From the IMG/VR virus record IMGVR_UViG_3300006919_000118, positions 1 through 41,464 of that record: DNA of 41,464 nt; one strand, written 5' to 3'. The translations under genes and the position numbers were made by a program. Below, in pieces: positions 31,201 through 38,688 of the stretch; position 1 is the stretch's first letter, and every line of letters begins with the position of its first letter. This DNA comes from a virus. The notes beneath the pieces were generated by a model. The model did no database searches. It was not told the DNA's origin and worked only from the letters and a program-made list of their open reading frames with translations.

Positions 31201-34200
31201 GACTGTCCGAGGGCCAGATCGCCGACGCCGACCACGGCTTCGAGAACGCCCGCGATTTCCGCGAAGCGTACACGTCTGGCAAGCTGGGCGTCGAGACCAC
31301 AGGCAAGCTGTTTCTCTGGTCTTTCCTGTCTCGTGGCGTCAGTCCATATACGCAGGAAAGCCTGTTCATTGACGCCTTCCCCGGCATCGACAAGTGGATG
31401 GCGCAGGCAGCGGCAGGCGAGTTCGACGTCAAGGGGTACACCGAGTGGGCCAAGTCCGTAGCGCCGAAGGGTAGTGGGCAGCCGGGAGCCGGGGCCACGC
31501 ACAACCTCAACGCCTTCGGGAAGGACTTCCTCGTCAAGATGTCACAAGATGTCGGAGATGGGCGCTCGAAGTTGCAATATCTGCACGACCTCATGTCCGA
31601 TCCGGCCACCACAGGGAAGCAGGTCCGCCGAGAGTTCGCCGCCATCGGAGAAGGCGTGGGTATCGACAACAAGGTGGTGTCGTTCACTCTTCTCGTGGCC
31701 GGGTACAATGATGTCATGGTCCTTGACCGCGTGCAGTTCCGCCAACTCTTCAACGACGGGCGCTACGACGGGGTCAATTTGTATGACGGCTTCAAACAAG
31801 AAGGGGCCGTGGTCACCGGCTCCGGCTTCGCTAAACAGGGGGACGGCGTCCGAGGCATCCTGATCTACGAGGCCATCGAACGCGCCATCGAGGCGCGGAT
31901 CGACGACATCTATCGCCAGCTCGGGCGAGAAGGGCAAGGAAGTGTTGGGCGCTACCACTGGGAAACGTGGGTGGCGGATAGCCAGCAGGAGGCCAGCCAC
32001 GGCAGCCTTGCTGCTATCCTGCCCGACGCGCTGGGCGCAGCGAACGCCATCAACGAGGTATCCGCCAAGCAGGGTGAATACGGCAACTACGCCTATGGCG
32101 CTCGGTACGGCGTCACAGGAGACGGCATAAGTCACTTTACATACTCGACCCCGTCTGGTAAGGTATGGATATTCACGGTCCCGCAGTTTGTTGAGTTCCA
32201 GCAGGAGATCAAGAAACCGAAGAACGGGGTCGTCCCCAAGAAATTCAAGGTAACGGAGGCAGGCAATGCCCCTTGGTACAACCAAGAACAAATTGATACC
32301 GAAGCCCTCGACCGCGTCGCCGCCTCCCTCGCAGAAGGAGAGGCAGGAGACCGAACGGGAACTGTTCGCCGGAATGGCAAAGACGAAGACCTTTCCGCTG
32401 GATCTCCAGCCGATCAAGCCAAACTCCTCTTCCAGCTAGAAGCGCCGTCTCTCCGCGCCCTCTTTGAGGCAGGGGCCGACTTTGACCGGCTCCTGAGCCA
32501 CCCCGATGTAGTGGCTGCATTGGAGCAAATGTACTCGATCCCGATCACTAGTGAGCGGGATGGGTACATGTCCGAACCGTGGAAGCGCGGACGGCTTTAC
32601 AACAACGGCATTGTTGGCTTCGACGCCGTCGTGGAGCGTATGGTCGAGAACACGGCTGGACATACCAACGAAGTCCTACAAGGCAATGAAGTCCACATCG
32701 TGCTCGGCCCCCCGGCGTCAGGCAAATCCAGCGCGATTGCGGAGCCGTTGGCTGAGGCTATCGGCGCTCGGGTTGTCGATAGTGACGACGCCAAGAAACT
32801 GATCCCCGAGTTCCAAGGGGGTGTCGGGGCCAACGCTGTGCATGAGGAAAGCTCCGCTATTACCGAAGAGGCGCTGCGCCGTCTCCTGCCTACACAGGAC
32901 AACCTAGTTCTGCCTCTCGTCGGGGCCAACCTCGAAAGTATGCGGAAGCGGGTCAAGGCCCTCAAGGCAGCGGGCAAGACGGTGTACGTTCACAATATGG
33001 GGCTGAGCCTAGACGAAGCGCACCGCCGCAACATCGGGCGCTTTATATTCAGCGGAAGGTTGGTTCCGCCGCAGTACCTAGAAGGTGTTGGCGTCAAGCC
33101 GTCAGCGACTTATACTGCACTGTTAGAAGAAGGAGACGCAGATGGCTACGCAGACTACAACAACGAAGTCCCCATCGGCCAGCAGCCGGTCCTCAACGCT
33201 CAAGAAGGCGTTGAAGTCGCTGCCAGCTATGCCGAAGAAGCTGGCGTTGACCGAGGACGCGACGGAGATGGCGCTCGACCGGGCGCTGTCGAGCAAAGGC
33301 TAGAGCAACAGGCACGCGGGTCTATCGACTTCCGCGACATGCAGGACATCGTAATCCGCCTCTATGAGGCGGAGAACCTGTCCACGTTCCTGCATGAGAG
33401 CGGCCACCTGTACCTTGAGATGCTTGGCACTCTGGCCTCTGAGCCAGACGCCGCTCCGCAGCTACAGGAAGATTTCCAGACTATCCTTGATTGGTTTGGC
33501 GTCGATAGCCGAGAGCAGATTGGCGTCGATCAACACGAGAAGTTCGCCGAGACTTTCGAGGAGTACCTCCGAGAGGGCAAGGCTCCTAGCCCCGCGCTGG
33601 AGCGTGCCTTCCGTAAGTTCATGGCGTGGCTCACCACGATCTACAAACGCGCCACCAGTATCGGCAAGCGGCGTGAGCTGACACCAGAGATCAGGGACGT
33701 CCTCGACCGCCTGCTGGCGACGGACGCAGAGATCGAGAACGCACGCGTCATGGCCAACCTCGTTCCGGCCTTCAAGGACTTCGAAGCCAGCGGCATGACC
33801 GAGGAGGAGTACACCGCCTACGCTGAAAGCTATCAGAACGCGCAGCAGGCGGCGCAGGCTGAGTTGATCCAAGAGACGTATGCCGAGGTCCGCCGTGAGC
33901 AGCAGAAGTGGTGGAACGAGGAGCGTGCGAAGGAGGAGGAGCTTGCTCTCCAGCGCCTAGATGCCGACCCCGTATGGCAGGCGCGGTATTCCCTCCAGAC
34001 CGGAAACCTACCGTCCGGCGCTCCTCGTGCCGACGAGCGCCCGCATGTGAAGCTCAACAGCAAAGCAGTCGGAGACCGCAGCCTTCCGGGGGGAACTCGG
34101 ATTATCAGCAAGACTGGCTCAGAGCCGGAAGCGGTAGCGCAGGACTTTGGGTTCGATAGCGCAGACCATCTACTGACTGAGCTGGAGAACATGCCCAAGG

Positions 34201-37004
34201 ACGTTAACGGCAAGTTCCACACCGCCCAGTCGTTCGCCGCAGAGCAGGCGCAAAAGATCATGCTGGATCGCTACGGCGATCTAACCGATCCAGCCCGTCT
34301 CGCTGACGAGGCTATGATTAAGGTTCACTCGCAGCAGCAGTCTCAGGTTCTGGGGCGTGAGCTGGAGCATCTCGCTCGCTTGTCTAATTCTAGCCGCCGG
34401 GTGAACAACAAAATCCTCAAGGCTGCTGCTCGCCGCATGATTGATGAGAAGACGATTGCCGAGATCGAAAGCCCGACCAAGTTCCTGAACGCCGAGCGCC
34501 GTGCCGCGATCAAGGCCGCCGAGGCTATTGCCAAAGGCGACCCTCAGACAGCCTTCAAGTACAAGACACAGCAGATCCTGAACTTCCACTTGTACCGGGA
34601 AGCCCGCGACGCCCGCGCCAAGGCCGACAAGATGACGGCCCAGCTTCGGAAGTACCAAACGCGAAAGCTAGACCCGAATAAGGTCCACCCCACGTTCATC
34701 AAAAAGCTCAAGGAGCTAGTGGCCGACATAGACTTCCGGGGGCCGCTGGCCGGAGAGCGCATTGCTCGCCTATCCACTGAGACGTTGCAGGCGTGGGCAG
34801 AGGAGCAGACCAAGGAGTTCGGTGCGTCGTTCCATATCGCCCCAAATCTCGAAGACGCGTTGACCAAGCCCAACGTCCGCTCGATGAAGCTGTCCGAGCT
34901 GGAGGGGCTGCACGATACGGCGAAGTCGATCTACACCCAAGGACGCCGGTATTCACAGGCCGAGCAGGCACAGTTCAAGAGCCTCGCGCAGAACATGGAG
35001 GTCAGCGTTGACGCCAACGCCATGTCGTCCACAGAGGATAACATTGACCCCGATTGGTGGGACGGCATCAAGGGCTATGGCCGACAGTTCATGGCGTCCA
35101 TGCGTACCATCTCCAGCCTAGCCATCGAGCTGGACGGCGGGGATCGCGGTATTGTATGGCGTGAAATATACCAGCGCGTGAAGCAGGCAGATGACCGATA
35201 CAATGATCGGGCGATGCGGGCGGGCCGAGAGATCAATGACATCTTCAACGAGTACACCCTCGAAGAGAAGATGCGCTTCTATCGCAAGGAGTTTATCCCC
35301 GAGCTAGGCCGTTCGCTGTCCCTAAATGCACGGCTGGCCGTAGCCCTGAACATGGGCAATGCAGGCAACGTGGAGGCTCTACGCAATACCTTCACCGACG
35401 CCCAGATCCGCGCAATCGGGGAGAGCCTCACCTCCAAGGACTGGGACATCGTCGAGAAGCTGTGGAAGCACATCGACGGCTACTGGCCCGAGCTGTCGGC
35501 GCTGGAAGAAAAGACCACCGGCGTCAAGCCAGCGAAGGTGTCTCCGTCTCCCTTCACGATCAAGACCGCAGAGGGTAACACTCGCACCATCGCTGGCGGG
35601 TACTACCCGCTGGTCGGTGACCCGAAACAGGGGCCGAAGAACAAGGCCGACTTTGTCGAGGCCAACTCAATCAACGGATTTATGAACGGGGGCCGCGCCA
35701 AGGCGAACACGAAACACGGTTCGACCATTGAGCGGCAAGGCTTCGGAAAGGCCAAGAAGGTGTGGCTCGATGTCGCCGTCCTCTTTAACCATGTCGATGG
35801 GGTGATCAAAGACGTCGAGATGCGTGAGGCCGTCATGGATGCCCACCGCATTATCTCCAGCGACGAGTTCGCTGGGGCCGTGCGCCGAGCCAAGGGAGGC
35901 GACCCCGCCTACCACGAAGTCTTCCAAGACTGGCTCAAGCAGACGGTACAGGGCGCACCAATAGCCACAGATTGGATGGAGAAGGGCGTCAACTATTTCA
36001 GGACCGGAGCGTCTATCGCCGAGATGGGCCTCAGCCTGCGAACAATCCTCCAGCAGCCGCTCGGCCTCGCCTCTTCAATGGCGCTGGTAGGCGAGAAATA
36101 TATGACCATCGGCACCGGGAAGTTTTTGCAGGACCGGGGGCAGGCGGTGCGCGAAGTCATGGAAATGAGCAGCTTCATGCGGAACCGGGCGGCCACGTTC
36201 AACCGCGATGTTCGAGACGCACAAGGCCAGCTCGGCCTTACCGGCCTCAAGACACCAGTTATCAACTTCTCGTTTAAGGGTATCCAGATGCTCGATATGG
36301 CGGTCTCGGTGCCGACGTGGCTGGGTGCATACCAACAGGCCATCGACAACGGGTCCAAGCCGCAGGACGCAGTGGACATCGCAGACGACGCCGTTAGCCG
36401 GTCTCAGGGCACCGGGATGCCGCGTGACTTATCCAGCATCCAAGGGGGAGGGGTGTGGAAGCGGCTATTCACGATGTTCTATTCGTATTTCAACGCGTAC
36501 CACAACCTGCAATCCAACCTGTACAAAGACGCCCGCAGGGAAATGTCAGCGGAGGGGTGGCTGCGCTTTGGTCGTCAGCAGCTATGGGTCACCGTGCTAC
36601 CAGCGATGGTCACGGCGGCCTTCTTCGGACCCGGCATGGCGGAAGACGAGGACGACTGGCAGGATTACCTCCGTTATTATGGGGGAGCGACCTTGGCCAA
36701 CGGATTTTCCGGGTTGATCTTTTTGCGTGACGTGGCCAACGCCATCAACACGGGCTTCGGCTATCAGATCACCCCGGCGCAGAACGCTCTGGGATCACTC
36801 GCTAACCTCGCCAAACAGCTCGGCCAAGGAGAGGCGGACGCGGCTCTGGTTCGCAGTATCCTGCTCGCCATTGGCTACCTCGGCCATGTTCCGGGTATGC
36901 GTACCGTGGCACGCGGAACCGGCTACGTATGGGAAGAGGGGGCGGATGAACTCGACACATTCGACGGCTGGTGGCAGCTTCTTGTTACCGGACCCAAGGA
37001 CTAG
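28224..37004 (+). CDS. Giant polyvalent internal virion/ejection protein, 2926 aa
   Basis: Probably packaged in the capsid and injected with DNA. In order: an N-terminal FKVP-type motif, repeated near residue 43; hydrophobic spans at about 284-315; an effector-linker-like motif at 835-876 (GYDPRRHTFFYD, then VIQVGPLVLAKN); a large unassigned block to about 1370; a zeta-toxin kinase domain with P-loop GPPASGKS (1495-1502) and a VDSDDAKKLIPEF segment; a zinc metallopeptidase-like HESGH motif (1724-1728) followed by LYLEM; a charged helical region; and a C-terminal gp16-like part from about 2290 with hydrophobic segments near 2789 and 2818. No transglycosylase or RNA polymerase motif is visible. 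Such multi-domain phage proteins are called polyvalent proteins; the enzyme domains are thought to protect incoming DNA or disable host functions. Confidence 0.85.
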   Translation: MEFKVPSTITRDEDRRDPLTQQTTPAPRRGPRLVPQADATVSDFKVPEWIRTDAQIEQVKLDDAMAHNPTQYADDKRRARTTGLPLSIVQENEPLQQKLAGANLRRKLRDTDFAARWFGQGDNARLTHDVVDELVEADGTAAAVARPDYNDEEQSWVEATSLAIGERAIRLGGLVTQFGATLDEEMFGSTLKDVAMELEAALPLGYIQMGDEQGVPPDALLLMELNGTKFYHVPSSADRQEKYAASTDNPLADVGAALSEFEIGDQIDERAMEQVWNDNPLAIIPWATQQGLASAADILGVVLSLPIYAAARATEMGNERGSFEGRDRAAMTDIIEAAPTAIASAALERFAGKKILGISDDLAAPTILGILGAAGKGAAIEAATEAGQETIEYFGTRIGTIEDVSAKEATEIAFQAAVVGGIFGGDVRLVTATAQAGLEARRSKTRTEAVRNMNAANPSLRARDPETFANFQSEALRAQGVEDVRVSADGINILMQEVGGREEAIRQGYVTGASATESELGGNGVQLSLEKFWSLPQETIEKLAPHVAFNAAELTEAEAVDVAEVLAEQNKADFQAAVDTMRETVTEDDAVFQQVYDQLISEGTAFSGDPNAATAAAEQMAAAFRVLAERSGKSVEELAGKFLPTIRKETRIPIGPATFEQATQGFVDDAPAELQAAAQARMAGEITQAEYDAQVNAFKPILPYESVPTPASEDKMRAALTKGQQGRVGKGIEWLGKLVGLRLDIPAYTRHDTWVPTMHDPAGKPVAHEAAAKITGATFTQPGESAERKAAKVGAEGVSKSPFAQINGTLQSVDPDTLVAEMEAALNDPAWTQVGYDPRRHTFFYDRKTQRPVLSADEVIQVGPLVLAKNAQFGSGADFLFQTAEAPMTERKQNPQVADGNKHGLMPYLRDWSEAEPRRAKKQAVVQKSNNKNARSELDKVDEVLAMNPDAHTSVRAWKQMMADAYGEQDVPIAPYRFIEEINSNGVVQNLSRLSEGQIADADHGFENARDFREAYTSGKLGVETTGKLFLWSFLSRGVSPYTQESLFIDAFPGIDKWMAQAAAGEFDVKGYTEWAKSVAPKGSGQPGAGATHNLNAFGKDFLVKMSQDVGDGRSKLQYLHDLMSDPATTGKQVRREFAAIGEGVGIDNKVVSFTLLVAGYNDVMVLDRVQFRQLFNDGRYDGVNLYDGFKQEGAVVTGSGFAKQGDGVRGILIYEAIERAIEARIDDIYRQLGREGQGSVGRYHWETWVADSQQEASHGSLAAILPDALGAANAINEVSAKQGEYGNYAYGARYGVTGDGISHFTYSTPSGKVWIFTVPQFVEFQQEIKKPKNGVVPKKFKVTEAGNAPWYNQEQIDTEALDRVAASLAEGEAGDRTGTVRRNGKDEDLSAGSPADQAKLLFQLEAPSLRALFEAGADFDRLLSHPDVVAALEQMYSIPITSERDGYMSEPWKRGRLYNNGIVGFDAVVERMVENTAGHTNEVLQGNEVHIVLGPPASGKSSAIAEPLAEAIGARVVDSDDAKKLIPEFQGGVGANAVHEESSAITEEALRRLLPTQDNLVLPLVGANLESMRKRVKALKAAGKTVYVHNMGLSLDEAHRRNIGRFIFSGRLVPPQYLEGVGVKPSATYTALLEEGDADGYADYNNEVPIGQQPVLNAQEGVEVAASYAEEAGVDRGRDGDGARPGAVEQRLEQQARGSIDFRDMQDIVIRLYEAENLSTFLHESGHLYLEMLGTLASEPDAAPQLQEDFQTILDWFGVDSREQIGVDQHEKFAETFEEYLREGKAPSPALERAFRKFMAWLTTIYKRATSIGKRRELTPEIRDVLDRLLATDAEIENARVMANLVPAFKDFEASGMTEEEYTAYAESYQNAQQAAQAELIQETYAEVRREQQKWWNEERAKEEELALQRLDADPVWQARYSLQTGNLPSGAPRADERPHVKLNSKAVGDRSLPGGTRIISKTGSEPEAVAQDFGFDSADHLLTELENMPKDVNGKFHTAQSFAAEQAQKIMLDRYGDLTDPARLADEAMIKVHSQQQSQVLGRELEHLARLSNSSRRVNNKILKAAARRMIDEKTIAEIESPTKFLNAERRAAIKAAEAIAKGDPQTAFKYKTQQILNFHLYREARDARAKADKMTAQLRKYQTRKLDPNKVHPTFIKKLKELVADIDFRGPLAGERIARLSTETLQAWAEEQTKEFGASFHIAPNLEDALTKPNVRSMKLSELEGLHDTAKSIYTQGRRYSQAEQAQFKSLAQNMEVSVDANAMSSTEDNIDPDWWDGIKGYGRQFMASMRTISSLAIELDGGDRGIVWREIYQRVKQADDRYNDRAMRAGREINDIFNEYTLEEKMRFYRKEFIPELGRSLSLNARLAVALNMGNAGNVEALRNTFTDAQIRAIGESLTSKDWDIVEKLWKHIDGYWPELSALEEKTTGVKPAKVSPSPFTIKTAEGNTRTIAGGYYPLVGDPKQGPKNKADFVEANSINGFMNGGRAKANTKHGSTIERQGFGKAKKVWLDVAVLFNHVDGVIKDVEMREAVMDAHRIISSDEFAGAVRRAKGGDPAYHEVFQDWLKQTVQGAPIATDWMEKGVNYFRTGASIAEMGLSLRTILQQPLGLASSMALVGEKYMTIGTGKFLQDRGQAVREVMEMSSFMRNRAATFNRDVRDAQGQLGLTGLKTPVINFSFKGIQMLDMAVSVPTWLGAYQQAIDNGSKPQDAVDIADDAVSRSQGTGMPRDLSSIQGGGVWKRLFTMFYSYFNAYHNLQSNLYKDARREMSAEGWLRFGRQQLWVTVLPAMVTAAFFGPGMAEDEDDWQDYLRYYGGATLANGFSGLIFLRDVANAINTGFGYQITPAQNALGSLANLAKQLGQGEADAALVRSILLAIGYLGHVPGMRTVARGTGYVWEEGADELDTFDGWWQLLVTGPKD

Positions 37005-37053
37005 CGCGGAAAGGCCTTTTGGTGTATACGACTGAGAACGCAGGAGAAGCGGC

Positions 37054-38688
37054 ATGACGGTCCCTAATCAGGACGGGCGTACTGGCCCATACAACGGGAA
37101 TGGCAGCACTACGGTGTTTGCCTATGACTTCCTGATCCTCGACGAAAGTCATATCGTCGTGACGCTTACCAGCTCGGCTGGCGTCGAGACGACGCAGACG
37201 ATCACAACGCACTACACCGTCTCCGGCGTGGGTAATTCCAGCGGCGGTAACGTCACTATGCTGACGGCCCCGGCTTCTGGTGAGACGCTGACCCTGACCC
37301 GCGATGTGCCGAAGACCCAGCTCACCGACTACCAGAACCGAGGTAGCTTCCAGCCCAACACCGTTGAGACCGCCCTCGACAAAGTCACCCAGATCACGCA
37401 GGACATCGACGAGGTTCTGGCGCGGACGCCTAAGTTTCCGGTCAGCTCCACCGAGACCGATGTCGAGTTCCCGGCCACCTTGACCGCCGACGCCGTCATC
37501 AAAGTGAACACGGCTGGAGACGGCTTCGAGAACGGCCCGACTACCACACAGATCAGCAACGCCGAGACCAATGCTACCAACGCTGCGGCCAGCGCAACAT
37601 TAGCGCAGGACTGGGCCAGCAAGACAGACGGTATTGTAGCTAGTACAGACTACTCCTCCAAGGCGTGGGCCATTGGCGGCACTGGCGTAGACGGCGCTGC
37701 AAGCGGTGGCGCGGCCAAGAATTGGGCCACTAAGACCGATGGTACTGTGGATGACACAGAGTATGCAGCTAAGGCATGGGCTATCGGTGGTACGGGTGTT
37801 ACGGATACTGCATCAGCGGGTGCTGCTAAAGAATGGGCGACTGCGGCAGAAGATGATCTGGTTGACGGGTCTGAATACTCTGCCAAGCACTATTCTGCTA
37901 AGGCGTCTGCACAGGCTACAGCGGCACAGGCATCAGCTACGGCAGCAGCGGCGGCAGCGGCATCAAACCTTGTCTCTAAGGTCTCTGAGAAGGCTACAGA
38001 CTACACCATCGTAGCGGATACGGATGACGGCACCTTCTTCATTGCGGACAGCTCAGGCGGTAATGTTGACTTCGACCTCCCCTCCATTGCCACGGCTGTC
38101 GAGGGTGAGCGTTATGTCTTCTTCCGGTCCTCTGCTTCCAACTCCGTCACCCTAACCCGGAACGGTTCAGACACAATTAACGGCGTTGCCGGTACGTACA
38201 CCATGAACGCAGTCGCCTCTGACTGTATCCTCGTTGTGGCTGATGACGCATCCCCGGACAACTGGGTTGTCGTCCCTTGGGCGCAGGTGTCCGCTGACGG
38301 CACCACCATCACCAAGACAGGATCCACCATCTCCATTGCGGACAATGGTGTCACCCCTGAAAAGGCACAGGGCGAGATCAACGCGCAGACCGGCACGACC
38401 TACACCCTCGTCCTGACCGACGATCTCAAGACCGTGACGATGACCAATGCCTCGGCCAACACCCTGACGATCCCGGCCAACAGTTCTGTGGCCTTCCCTA
38501 CAGGCGCGAGGCTGGATGTGTGGATGCTTGGCGCGGGAACTACCACGATCACTGGTGATACAGGCGTGACGGTGAATGGTGTCTCTGCCGGGTCTGGTGC
38601 AATCGAGGCACAGTACAATGCCGTGTCGCTCCTCAAGACTGCAACGGATACTTGGGTGGTAGCGGGTGCCATCGGGACGGTAGCCTGA
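37054..38688 (+). CDS. Tail fibre protein with T7-like N-terminus, 544 aa
   Basis: Residues 1-130 have the T7 gp17-like tail-attachment pattern (GPYNGNGSTTVFAYDFLILD, then DYQNRGSFQPNTVETALDKV). Residues about 165-310 form an alanine-rich collagen/coil-like shaft with a 37-residue repeat containing KAWAIGGTGV twice. The C-terminal part is beta-rich (TNASANTLTIPANSSVAFPT). It would be a trimeric fibre attached to the connector. GGAG precedes the ATG. The C-terminal domain resembles a carrier for further adhesins, and the next gene, overlapping by one base, supplies a likely receptor-binding tip. Confidence 0.88.
   Translation: MTVPNQDGRTGPYNGNGSTTVFAYDFLILDESHIVVTLTSSAGVETTQTITTHYTVSGVGNSSGGNVTMLTAPASGETLTLTRDVPKTQLTDYQNRGSFQPNTVETALDKVTQITQDIDEVLARTPKFPVSSTETDVEFPATLTADAVIKVNTAGDGFENGPTTTQISNAETNATNAAASATLAQDWASKTDGIVASTDYSSKAWAIGGTGVDGAASGGAAKNWATKTDGTVDDTEYAAKAWAIGGTGVTDTASAGAAKEWATAAEDDLVDGSEYSAKHYSAKASAQATAAQASATAAAAAAASNLVSKVSEKATDYTIVADTDDGTFFIADSSGGNVDFDLPSIATAVEGERYVFFRSSASNSVTLTRNGSDTINGVAGTYTMNAVASDCILVVADDASPDNWVVVPWAQVSADGTTITKTGSTISIADNGVTPEKAQGEINAQTGTTYTLVLTDDLKTVTMTNASANTLTIPANSSVAFPTGARLDVWMLGAGTTTITGDTGVTVNGVSAGSGAIEAQYNAVSLLKTATDTWVVAGAIGTVA

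Noticed and set aside
32706-32729. Zeta-toxin domain as half of a plasmid-type toxin-antitoxin pair
   Set aside because: It is embedded in frame in a 2926-aa virion-type protein and no small epsilon-like antitoxin gene is adjacent, so a stand-alone TA module is not supported.
16572-37030. Shared GGTATACG / GGTGTATACG sequences before 16590 and 37054 as late promoters
   Set aside because: The match is short and no -35-like box lies at suitable spacing at either place. The first lies in a CCACAA-TTGTGG hairpin.
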